Source of the DNA: Chthoniobacterales bacterium
GTDB taxonomy: Bacteria > Verrucomicrobiota > Verrucomicrobiae > Chthoniobacterales > UBA10450
Assembly: GCA_003244125.1 (NCBI GenBank)
Contig: QHBL01000321.1
Coordinates: 1 to 5,791 of the forward strand
DNA: 5,791 nucleotides
Direction of reading: 5' to 3'
The notes under the pieces are model-generated. The model saw only the letters and a list, made by a program, of their open reading frames with translations. It ran no database searches and was not told the DNA's origin. Positions within the stretch are counted from its first letter, which is position 1; each line of letters begins with the position of its first letter. Positions 1 to 5,648 of this stretch are shown here, piece by piece. A program made the position numbers and the translations under genes.

Positions 1-1304
1 AAACGGTGCCCCGGCTGCCGCGCCATTCCCAGCTCGCGGCCGGGATCATCCTCCAGCACCAGCGCGAGATGCACCTCGTTCTGCACATCTTCTTCAATCG
101 CTTCGATAATGGCGATCTTGCCTTTTAAGATCAGATCGAATGCGTCCGCACGCCGTTTCGGCTGGATACGGACGCGGTCGCCCACCTTTAATTCAACCCC
201 GCTCACCGTTACCGTCTGCCGCCGTTCGCCCGGATTAAAGAATTGTTCATTCGATTCCTGCCGCTCGCGCATCGTGCCATGCATCTGCAGCAAATGGTCC
301 TGCGACAATGATTCGGTGCGCTCGAGAATTCGCCGGGCCTGTTCATCGATGTTGCGCATCTCCGCCTTTTCTTCCTCGGTCATGCTCTGGATGCGCAGCG
401 TGAGAATCTCGTCGATCTCCGTGCCGTCGAACAAATTGCCGGCGCTTTCGGGCGCGATCTTCGGGTAATCGTAGAGAATGATCGGTGACGAGAGCATGGT
501 GTCGCGCTCGTGCTTGTCCTGGTCGCCGACCAGCACCGGCCAGGCGCCGACGTTTTTGCAAGCTTTCGCCGCCGCTTCGTATTCTGGCGGGGGATCGAGC
601 AGGGAAAGACATTCGCCGCCTTCCGCCCAAATGATGGTGTGGGCGGAGGCAAACGTGCGCAGGATGATTTTGTCCTGCTCTTCCAGTTCGTTCGCGGGCA
701 CGCGCGTGCGATTCAACACACGAATCGTTAGTTTCATCATCACCGGGTCGATCGCCTCGACGCCAATTTCGATTTCGCCCTCGATCGCTTCCTGCCGCCG
801 AATGAGCAGCGCCGCAATTTTTGCCTTCTCATCGCGGATCGGTTCGACCGCGCGCGTGGCCGGAAAATGAAATTTCTGTGTTTGTTGCCGTGGCTCGCTC
901 AGCGGGAAAACTGGCGCCGCCACCTGCCGCTCGACAGCTTCGTGCCAGGCCTGATAAAGTTTTCCATCAACCCGCAGCTCCGGAGTTAATTCAACCGCCG
1001 GTTCGTGCCCGGGCGCAATTTGATCGACCGGCGCCGCCAGCCGGCCAATCTCTCGCGCCATCGGATGCAGGAAACGAATCTCGATCCGGACGCGAGCATC
1101 TTTCGATTCGTTCCGCACCAGACATTGCGTCTGCATCAGAAACGGTTCGCGGCCCTGCTGCGCAATCGCGTAATCTTCCGGATAAATTCGGCCGAAGGTG
1201 AAACGTTCCCGCTGATTTTTTTTCGAGGAAGCGCGGTAGGGATAGAGGATGTAACCCTCGTAAAGAACGGCATCCACCACCCGCTCGAGAATTTCGCGGT
1301 TCAT
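1..1304 (-). CDS. Uncharacterised group 1h hydrogenase-linked protein, C-terminus cut by window edge
   Basis: The frame is open from an ATG at 1304 to the window edge, giving 434 complete codons and part of the next; no stop is seen. The N-terminus (about residues 8-24) carries the signature DAVLYEGYILYPYRAS. The middle (about 265-305) reads ...YDYPKIAPESAGNLFDGTEIDEILTLR. Residues about 310-350 are charged and probably helical. The end (about 367-430) looks like a small beta-barrel of KOW/SH3 type (VGDRVRI, then ADAFDLILKGK, then LEDDPG). I see no signal peptide, membrane segment or cysteine cluster. From memory, proteins with these signatures lie beside DUF5947 and DUF6084 genes in group 1h [NiFe] hydrogenase clusters of Actinobacteria and other soil phyla; their biochemical function is unknown. 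Here it follows the DUF6084-like gene after 115 bases that contain an inverted repeat. No clear Shine-Dalgarno precedes the ATG. Judging from the recalled family, only a short tail should be missing. The frame and start are solid; the family link is good; the role is inference. Confidence 0.85.
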   Translation of the reverse strand, partial: MNREILERVVDAVLYEGYILYPYRASSKKNQRERFTFGRIYPEDYAIAQQGREPFLMQTQCLVRNESKDARVRIEIRFLHPMAREIGRLAAPVDQIAPGHEPAVELTPELRVDGKLYQAWHEAVERQVAAPVFPLSEPRQQTQKFHFPATRAVEPIRDEKAKIAALLIRRQEAIEGEIEIGVEAIDPVMMKLTIRVLNRTRVPANELEEQDKIILRTFASAHTIIWAEGGECLSLLDPPPEYEAAAKACKNVGAWPVLVGDQDKHERDTMLSSPIILYDYPKIAPESAGNLFDGTEIDEILTLRIQSMTEEEKAEMRNIDEQARRILERTESLSQDHLLQMHGTMRERQESNEQFFNPGERRQTVTVSGVELKVGDRVRIQPKRRADAFDLILKGKIAIIEAIEEDVQNEVHLALVLEDDPGRELGMARQPGHR

Positions 1305-1322
1305 GGGGGAAATGACGATGCT

Positions 1323-1426
1323 CGAATGACGAAGCTCGAAACAATGACCAAACTCCAACGCCGAAATCCGAACAGCCCGAATTTTTGACCTCCGTCATTC
1401 GACATTGTTTCGGCCTTCGTCATTCG
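1323..1426. repeat. Inverted repeat (24-base arms, 56-base spacer) built of GTCATTCG-type units
   Basis: The left arm is 1323-1346 and the right arm 1403-1426. The reverse complement of the left arm matches the right arm at 22 of 24 positions, with the two mismatches adjacent in the centre. Further GTCATT-type units lie outside or between the arms: 1310-1316 and 1342-1348 in one orientation, 1394-1401 and 1433-1438 in the other. The element fills the gap between two co-directional genes and runs into the end of the upstream one, supplying its TGA. No T-run directly follows the stem, so a simple intrinsic terminator is not supported. Such units look like the dispersed intergenic repeats common in Verrucomicrobiota and Planctomycetota, but copy number in this genome cannot be judged from one window. 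Confidence 0.8.
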
Positions 1427-2067
1427 GATTTCGTCATTGCTTCCCCTAGCAACCGCTCCACGACCTGCTCCCACGAAGTCAGTCCCGCCCGCCGCTTGAA
1501 TTCGTACAAGCGATCGAACGATTCCCGTTCCAGCACCACCCACGCGCTATTTGGATAATGGTGCTCCATCAATTCCTGCCAGAGCGCCACCGGCATGCGA
1601 TAGGTCGCTTCGCAATTCCAAGAAATTTGCTGCACTTGCAGGCGGCCATCGGCGTTCGCATAAAAAATGGTGCCGCTAAAGAGAAAGAGGAGCGGCACTT
1701 CGCCGCCTTCAAGGGCGTAAAAATATTTCGTCGCCGCGAGGTTAAGATCGAAACTGCACGGAACCGAGAGCGCCGCTTCAGTTTTCGCCTGGAAACTGGG
1801 GATGTTGGTGGTGGCGAGCGTCCAAAGTTTATTCCGCAAAGTGTTGCCCCATTGATCGGGCGTGCCGAAGAGTTCGATTAATTTTTCCTTCTCGCCCGCG
1901 GCGTAGGCGCGTTGGGGCGATTGAATCTGGATTTGCGTCTGCAAAATAATGCTCTGCACCGTTTCGTCCGCGGGCTGGTTCGTGATCTCGAGCTTAAAAT
2001 GCAGTAACGGCACCAAACCGCGATAAGCCGGCGCGACCCCGAGAACTTTGAAGGCGAGATTGGGCAT
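1420..2067 (-). CDS. DUF6084-like hydrogenase-linked protein
   Basis: This is a 215-residue soluble protein with no signal peptide, membrane span or cysteine cluster. It begins with ATG at 2067, ten bases after the upstream DUF5947-like stop, so the two genes are very probably translated from one message. Recognisable family stretches are the start (LAFKVLGVAPAYRGLVP), the segment near residues 38-70 with QTQIQIQSPQR and ELFGTPDQWG, the centre with FLFSGTIFYANADGRLQVQ, and the end with SAWVVLERESFDRLYEFKR. These match what I recall of DUF6084, a family of unknown function that accompanies DUF5947 in group 1h [NiFe] hydrogenase operons. The last residues (MTKSE and the TGA) are encoded by the adjoining repeat and lie outside the conserved region. 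Identification is by remembered motifs, not by a search. A role in assembly of the hydrogenase or its electron-transfer partner is an inference from linkage only. Confidence 0.88.
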   Translation of the reverse strand: MPNLAFKVLGVAPAYRGLVPLLHFKLEITNQPADETVQSIILQTQIQIQSPQRAYAAGEKEKLIELFGTPDQWGNTLRNKLWTLATTNIPSFQAKTEAALSVPCSFDLNLAATKYFYALEGGEVPLLFLFSGTIFYANADGRLQVQQISWNCEATYRMPVALWQELMEHHYPNSAWVVLERESFDRLYEFKRRAGLTSWEQVVERLLGEAMTKSE

Positions 2068-2077
2068 GACGCGACTG

Positions 2078-2704
2078 CTACCGGCTGGTTTCTTTCAACT
2101 GGGCAAAGAAGCGATCGATTTCGAGCCAGACTTCTTCGCCGCCGGAAAACCCCCGCCAATGCATCCGAATGGCGCCGACAAGCTCGAAACATTTATCAAT
2201 CGGCGCGATGTAATAGGCGCGGGTTTCGCGCACACGATTGACCAGCAGCGCCTCCACATCGGGCGCCAGGTTTTGCAGCGCGGCGTTCTGTCGGGCTAAC
2301 GATTCCCAGGCAGTAAGCGGCAGCAGCGACTCGGTCGCGCCGGCCGGGCTGGGATACATCGCGACCATCTTCTCGTTAGGCGTGTTGTAGAAGAAAAACG
2401 CGAGGCTGATGGGCAGCGCGAAGTTTTCCCATTCCGCATCGCTCATCCGAAATTCTGGGAGCGCGCGCGCATCACGCGGAATGACTTTGAACCGGCCATT
2501 CACCACCGGCACAAATGTCATGGTGCAGGCACCACACGCGCAGACGATACGGCGCGTTGCCGTCTCCAGCATGTGACGGTGCTCCGGGGGCAGCCGCACA
2601 TTGCATAATTCGCAATGCTCCTCCGCCGGTTTGCGCGCGAGGTCCGATGACGCTGGCTGGTCGCCGGCGAATCGTCTCAAGGCCCTGAAAGACGACGAAC
2701 GCAC
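2078..2704 (-). CDS. DUF5947-like cysteine-rich hydrogenase-linked protein
   Basis: This 208-residue soluble protein starts at GTG 2704, the only usual start between the upstream in-frame TGA and the conserved LRRFAG stretch, apart from an internal TTG at residue 9. It carries five cysteines in a compact N-terminal pattern: C31-x2-C34 (CELC), then C55-x-C57-x2-C60 (CACGAC), with histidines at 30, 42 and 44. This is a good candidate metal or iron-sulfur site. The C-terminal part (about 165-205) has the signature YYIAPIDKCFELVGAIR followed by WRGFSGGEE. These features fit DUF5947 as I remember it, a family tied to group 1h [NiFe] hydrogenases whose role is unestablished. It is the first gene of the left minus-strand block and lies ten bases before the DUF6084-like gene. 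The region upstream diverges from a plus-strand gene. No Shine-Dalgarno is visible before the GTG. A role in metal-centre assembly or electron transfer is inference. Confidence 0.88.
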   Translation of the reverse strand: MRSSSFRALRRFAGDQPASSDLARKPAEEHCELCNVRLPPEHRHMLETATRRIVCACGACTMTFVPVVNGRFKVIPRDARALPEFRMSDAEWENFALPISLAFFFYNTPNEKMVAMYPSPAGATESLLPLTAWESLARQNAALQNLAPDVEALLVNRVRETRAYYIAPIDKCFELVGAIRMHWRGFSGGEEVWLEIDRFFAQLKETSR

Positions 2705-2791
2705 TACGCATATTACGCACGCGCATTTTCAAGCCAAGCCGATGTCATTTGGCTTTCTGCGAGCCGTTTCCTCCGCTATTCCTTAGTGCTG
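2705..2791. promoter_or_regulatory. Divergent intergenic region with a 7-base dyad
   Basis: The 87 bases between the GTG of the DUF5947-like gene and the ATG of the plus-strand helical protein must hold promoters for both directions if each gene is transcribed from here. A perfect dyad AAGCCAA (2731-2737) / TTGGCTT (2749-2755) with an 11-base loop lies near the middle and could be an operator. Next to the GTG are near-repeats of TGCGTA (2705-2720, read on the minus strand). I could not place convincing -35/-10 boxes on either strand, so this marks a likely regulatory region rather than a mapped promoter. Confidence 0.35.
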
Positions 2792-3286
2792 ATGAAAGAC
2801 CTGCCCATTTATTTGAAGGATCATCTCGCCGGATCCGTCGGCGCTTTGGACATGCTTGACCATATGATTGATGCCCATGAGGGCAAACCACTGGAAGCGT
2901 TTCTGCGGACACTGCGCGTCGACATCGACGCGGATCAAAACGAGCTGAAACGTCTGATGAAACATCTCGAGGTTGACGAAAGCGCCGTGCGCAACGCGGG
3001 AGCGTGGGTGGCCGAGAAGTTTTCCCGAGTCAAGCTGCGCATTGGAGACGCGGGTGATCCGAATCTGGCGCTGCTGCAATCACTCGAGAGTCTCGTTCTC
3101 GGCATTACCGGCAAACGTTCACTCTGGCGAAATCTTGGCGCTGTGAAGAAAGAAATGCCGCGCCTGACCGAGTTCGATTTTGATGAACTTGAGAAGCGCG
3201 CGGTGGATCAATTCGAGCGCGTGGAAGAGAAAGCGCGTGAAGTCGCGCGGCAGATTTTCATGGCGGATCTGCTCGCAGAAAAGTAG
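2792..3286 (+). CDS. Conserved helical-bundle protein, possibly ferritin-like, function unknown
   Basis: This is a 164-residue, highly charged soluble protein starting at ATG 2792; a GTG two codons upstream (2786) is an alternative. No good Shine-Dalgarno is present at either. The sequence reads as a run of amphipathic helices: about residues 3-50 (YLKDHLAGSVGALDMLDHMI, then LRVDIDADQNELKRLMKHL), 55-85 (VRNAGAWVAEKFSRVKLRIG), 90-120 (LQSLESLVLGITGKRSLWRN) and 125-160. I recall similar uncharacterised proteins (KDHLAGSVGAL...GAWVAEKFSR...GITGKR) in Acidobacteriota, Verrucomicrobiota and Cyanobacteria, but know no demonstrated function. It stands upstream of the remains of a DUF892 gene on the same strand, 41 bases before its ATG, so the two probably formed one stress-type unit. 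It has no evident link to the hydrogenase genes and runs opposite to them. A four-helix or ferritin-like fold is inferred from pattern only. Confidence 0.85.
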   Translation: MKDLPIYLKDHLAGSVGALDMLDHMIDAHEGKPLEAFLRTLRVDIDADQNELKRLMKHLEVDESAVRNAGAWVAEKFSRVKLRIGDAGDPNLALLQSLESLVLGITGKRSLWRNLGAVKKEMPRLTEFDFDELEKRAVDQFERVEEKAREVARQIFMADLLAEK

Positions 3287-3327
3287 CTGAAGCGGCTGAA
3301 GAAGCCCTGGCGCACGAAATTCGTGGC

Positions 3328-3742
3328 ATGAAGCTAAACAGCCTGAAGGAACTTTACCTGCACGAGTTAAAAGACCTCTACAGCGCCGAAACGCAGATTA
3401 TCAAAGCGCTGCCGACTGAAGTTCGCGCTTGAACAACATGGCGAATCGACTCGCGGAACAAAGTGCAAAGGCATGCAGGGTCTGCTCGAGGAAGGGTCGG
3501 AAATGATGGATGAAGATGCGGCGGACGAAGTGCTGGATGCGGGGTTAATTGCCGCCGCGCAGAAGGTCGAGCATTATGAGATCGCTGGCTACGGTTGCGC
3601 GGTGGCGTACGCGAAACGGCTCGGCGAAAAAAAGCAATTGCTCAAAGCCCTCGAAGCCACGCTCAAGGAAGAACGGGCGAGTGACCAGAAGCCGACGAAG
3701 CTGGCGAAACTGGTCGTTAATGCCGAAGCGCAGAAGCGCTGA
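3328..3742 (+). pseudogene. DUF892/YciF-type ferritin-like gene, internally deleted and frameshifted
   Basis: Two halves of one DUF892 (YciE/YciF family) protein lie in different frames. The first, from ATG 3328, encodes the family N-terminus MKLNSLKELYLHELKDLYSA to ...KALP (about residue 29) and then hits a TGA at 3430-3432. The second, in the next frame from about 3416, reads LKFALEQHGESTRGTKCKG and continues through MQGLLEEG, VLDAGLIAAAQKVEHYEIAG to the stop at 3740-3742. Intact members are about 165-170 residues, from memory; here about 30 residues between KALP and the LKFALEQHGE segment are absent (second helix and part of the turn), and the net change alters the frame. So a deletion of roughly 80-95 bases not divisible by three is the simplest cause. 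An 89-residue C-terminal piece could still initiate at ATG 3473. The family is ferritin-like and stress-associated; this copy should lack a complete bundle. A sequencing or assembly fault at 3412-3418 is the alternative. Confidence 0.85.
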
Positions 3743-3784
3743 CGCGTCTGCCTTCCAACTCAAATCTTCTGCGAAAATTCGCGT

Positions 3785-3973
3785 TTACGCCGGCGGAATA
3801 TTCGGCATCACCGGCAAAATCGGCTGCCGTTTATCGGCATTGATTCCGGTGGAATCGCGCGCGCTGCGATAATTCTTCCGTTCCGGATCGCGTCCGGGTT
3901 CATGATCGCTCAACGCCTGCTCTTCGCCTTTGGGTGTTCCGCTAACGTGATCGGGCACTGGTTGTTTGCTCAT
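3785..3973 (-). CDS. Small hydrophilic protein translationally coupled to the NifU-like gene
   Basis: This 62-residue, very hydrophilic protein starts at ATG 3973, whose first bases form an ATGA overlap with the stop of the NifU-like gene. It has a perfect Shine-Dalgarno (see 3979-3986), which strongly supports real translation. It is rich in charged residues, proline and glycine, with no cysteine, no signal peptide and no membrane segment. It runs from MSKQPVPDHVSG to a C-terminal part DSTGINADKRQPI and ends in PNIPPA. It looks largely disordered. I have an impression of similar small proteins ending in STGIN...P...PPA in Verrucomicrobiota and Acidobacteriota, but no function. The overlap suggests stoichiometric production with the NifU-like protein, though it could be a chance neighbour. 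The gene ends 42 bases from the stop of the plus-strand DUF892 remnant. Confidence 0.75.
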   Translation of the reverse strand: MSKQPVPDHVSGTPKGEEQALSDHEPGRDPERKNYRSARDSTGINADKRQPILPVMPNIPPA

Positions 3974-4587
3974 CGGTTACCTCCTTCTTGTGGGATGTGG
4001 CCGTTGCCATTGGGGCTGGGACATTCTGCAAATTTCGGATTCGCTGTCGCTGGCGCGTGTTCCGCCACCAGCCCATCCACCTCCAGCGCGGCAATATCGG
4101 GCGCAGCCGCGTAGAGCGCTTCTTCGATGGAATATTTTAAAGTCATGCGTGAAGAGGGGCAGCCTTCGCAATTTCCTGCAAGCTGCAAACGCACCGTGCC
4201 CTCGGGCGTGACGCCGAGCAGGTTCACACTCCCTCCATGCAATCCCAGTCGCGGCTGCACTTTGTCCAGCGCGGCGCGCACGCGCGTCTCCAAATCGAGC
4301 GGATGCAAGCCGTGCAGGAGCAGCAAATTCGAAACAAGATCGTTCTCCGCCAGCTCGTTGATCAGCCTCTGGCCGCTGGAACTGGAATCGAAAATCGTTT
4401 CCAGCACGCGATTCAAACTGCTGGCATGCAGCTCGAGCAGTGTCTGCACAAGCTCGCGCGTTCGCGCCCGCATTGACTGATCGGGGCAGGCATCGATCGC
4501 GGCGATCAGTTCCTCGATTCGTTCGAGACGCTTCTGGAAATCGCGCGCCTCAGATTGCGCGATTTTGACTCCATTATCCGAGAGCAT
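3970..4587 (-). CDS. NifU-domain iron-sulfur protein of hydrogenase-linked type
   Basis: This 205-residue soluble protein starts at ATG 4587. Residues 1-95 form a helical N-terminal extension (KRLERIEELIAAIDACPD, LVQTLLELHASSLNRVLE, then LLLLHGLHPLDLETRVRAAL). Residues about 100-172 are a NifU C-terminal-type domain with HGG at 117-119 and the cluster-binding C140-E-G-C143, followed by PSSRMTLKYSIEEALYAAAP. This domain normally binds an Fe-S cluster between two subunits and hands it to client proteins. The extension with LLLLHGLHPLDLETRV is, from memory, typical of NifU proteins in group 1h hydrogenase clusters rather than of nitrogen-fixation NifU. The mycobacterial relatives that I recall (HhyE/HucE) also carry a Rieske-type part; here the tail after the domain is a short disordered stretch without cysteines. 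The gene lies 47 bases after the membrane-protein gene and overlaps the 62-residue gene by four bases. No strong Shine-Dalgarno is seen. A role in supplying or relaying electrons or clusters for the hydrogenase is inference. Confidence 0.9.
   Translation of the reverse strand: MLSDNGVKIAQSEARDFQKRLERIEELIAAIDACPDQSMRARTRELVQTLLELHASSLNRVLETIFDSSSSGQRLINELAENDLVSNLLLLHGLHPLDLETRVRAALDKVQPRLGLHGGSVNLLGVTPEGTVRLQLAGNCEGCPSSRMTLKYSIEEALYAAAPDIAALEVDGLVAEHAPATANPKFAECPSPNGNGHIPQEGGNR
3979..3986 (-). promoter_or_regulatory. Perfect Shine-Dalgarno AAGGAGGT for the 62-residue protein
   Basis: Read on the minus strand, AAGGAGGT lies five bases before the ATG at 3973, inside the last codons of the NifU-like gene (EGGN). 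It is the only consensus ribosome binding site I found in the window; the other genes have weak or no such site. It fixes the start of the small gene and argues that its overlap with the NifU-like stop is functional. Confidence 0.85.
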
Positions 4588-4634
4588 CGCAGTTCTTATT
4601 TACGCTCAAGGAACGGCTGTGCGCCAGTCAGAGT

Positions 4635-5648
4635 TCATCGGCGCATCGAGCGCAGGATAAGGAATGCGACGCCGCCGAGCACGCCCCACGACGCCTGAAC
4701 GGCGAAGCCGAGCGATGCCGAGAGCGCCGCGATCGCCGCAGGCACGTGCGCCAGGTTGCCAAGGAAATGTTGGAAAAGCGTTTCGCGCACGCCGACTCCT
4801 CCGAAGGAAATCGGCACGCCGGTGATGGCATTGACCAGCGGCATAATGCTGAGCATCTCGCTCACACTGGCGGTGGGCGTGTTTGCGTCGCGCAGCGATC
4901 GACCCGCGCAGTAAAAGCTGAAGTAGTAGGCGAGATGGGAGGCGACGGTGAGGAAAAACGCGAGAGTCGTCGTGCCGATACGCGCCCGGTAAAGATCGAG
5001 CGCGTCTGCCGATTCCACGATGATGTGGCGCAGCGGCAAACGCTTCGGCAATTTCTTCGCGAAACCGAACGCTGCCGCGGCGAAAAGCAAGGTAACGAAA
5101 GTGAACGCCGCGCCGAGAATTACGAGCGCGAGATAAGTGATGCGCGCAGTCGCCGGTGAACTGTTCAACCAGCGAAAGCGAAATACCACCACCGTGAGCG
5201 CGAGGAAGGTGATCGAGAGCAGACCGAGCAATCGATCCATCGTCACCGCGAGCGTGCCGCGGCCACGCTGGCGTGGCGCTTCCTTGAAAAGCAGATACAA
5301 GCGCATGACATCGCCGCCGATCAGCCCCGGCAAAAACATGTTGAAGAACAAACCGACGATCACGATCGCGCCCGCGCGCCACCAGCCGAGCCGGATGTTT
5401 TGGATGCGCAACAGCATTCGCCACCGCGTCGTCGCCAGCGCCTCCACGCTTCCGTAGGCGAACCAGCCGAGGACGAGCCACTGCCAGCTGGCGTGGCGCA
5501 GCGCGGTCGCGATTTGCCCGCGAGTTTCGGCGCTGTGAAAAACGTAGAAGATACCCGCGCCGGTGACGAGTAACTGGCCGAGAATCATCGCGCTGCGCTT
5601 GATCGTGGATGCCGGCGTGCCGCGGCCCACTGTCTTGCTGCGCTGCAT
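4635..5648 (-). CDS. LPG synthase transmembrane-domain / UPF0104 family membrane protein
   Basis: This is a 337-residue integral membrane protein starting at ATG 5648. About eight hydrophobic segments are visible, near residues 20-38, 54-72, 90-108, 140-157, 171-196, 228-248, 265-284 and 305-332. Family landmarks are NMFLPGLIGGDVMRLYLLFK (103-122), TMDRLLGL (136-143) and GVPISFGGVGVRE (277-289), which match the lysylphosphatidylglycerol synthase TM family (PF03706). In MprF this domain flips aminoacylated lipids; stand-alone members such as this lack the soluble aminoacyl-transferase domain and mostly have no known substrate. An envelope-lipid or glycan-lipid transport role is the usual guess. 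It is 47 bases upstream of the NifU-like gene on the same strand and could share a transcript with it, though there is no known functional tie to hydrogenase. A long open frame overlaps it but lacks its coherent hydrophobic pattern. Confidence 0.92.
   Translation of the reverse strand: MQRSKTVGRGTPASTIKRSAMILGQLLVTGAGIFYVFHSAETRGQIATALRHASWQWLVLGWFAYGSVEALATTRWRMLLRIQNIRLGWWRAGAIVIVGLFFNMFLPGLIGGDVMRLYLLFKEAPRQRGRGTLAVTMDRLLGLLSITFLALTVVVFRFRWLNSSPATARITYLALVILGAAFTFVTLLFAAAAFGFAKKLPKRLPLRHIIVESADALDLYRARIGTTTLAFFLTVASHLAYYFSFYCAGRSLRDANTPTASVSEMLSIMPLVNAITGVPISFGGVGVRETLFQHFLGNLAHVPAAIAALSASLGFAVQASWGVLGGVAFLILRSMRR

Noticed and set aside
109..1388. Several plus-strand open frames across the left gene
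   Set aside because: They are compositionally odd, mutually overlapping and lie opposite a continuous minus-strand frame with recognised motifs.
1301..1543. An 80-codon minus-strand frame bridging the DUF6084-like gene end and the repeat
   Set aside because: Its tail (SLVIVSSFVIRASSF) is simply the translated repeat, and its front overlaps the DUF6084-like gene in another frame.
2749..2780. A -35/-10 pair (TTGGCT and GCTATT) for the plus-strand gene
   Set aside because: The boxes match poorly and the 20-base spacing is outside the usual range.
3284..3327. Read-through of the helical protein into AEAAEEALAHEIRG in the frame of the DUF892 start
   Set aside because: The peptide is plausible as a helical extension, but reaching it needs a frameshift at the TAG and I cannot show that homologues extend this far.
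3743..3784. Possible bidirectional terminator between the convergent genes
   Set aside because: The only hairpin (GCGAA-AA-TTCGC, 3771-3782) has five pairs and a two-base loop and no following T-run, too weak to call.
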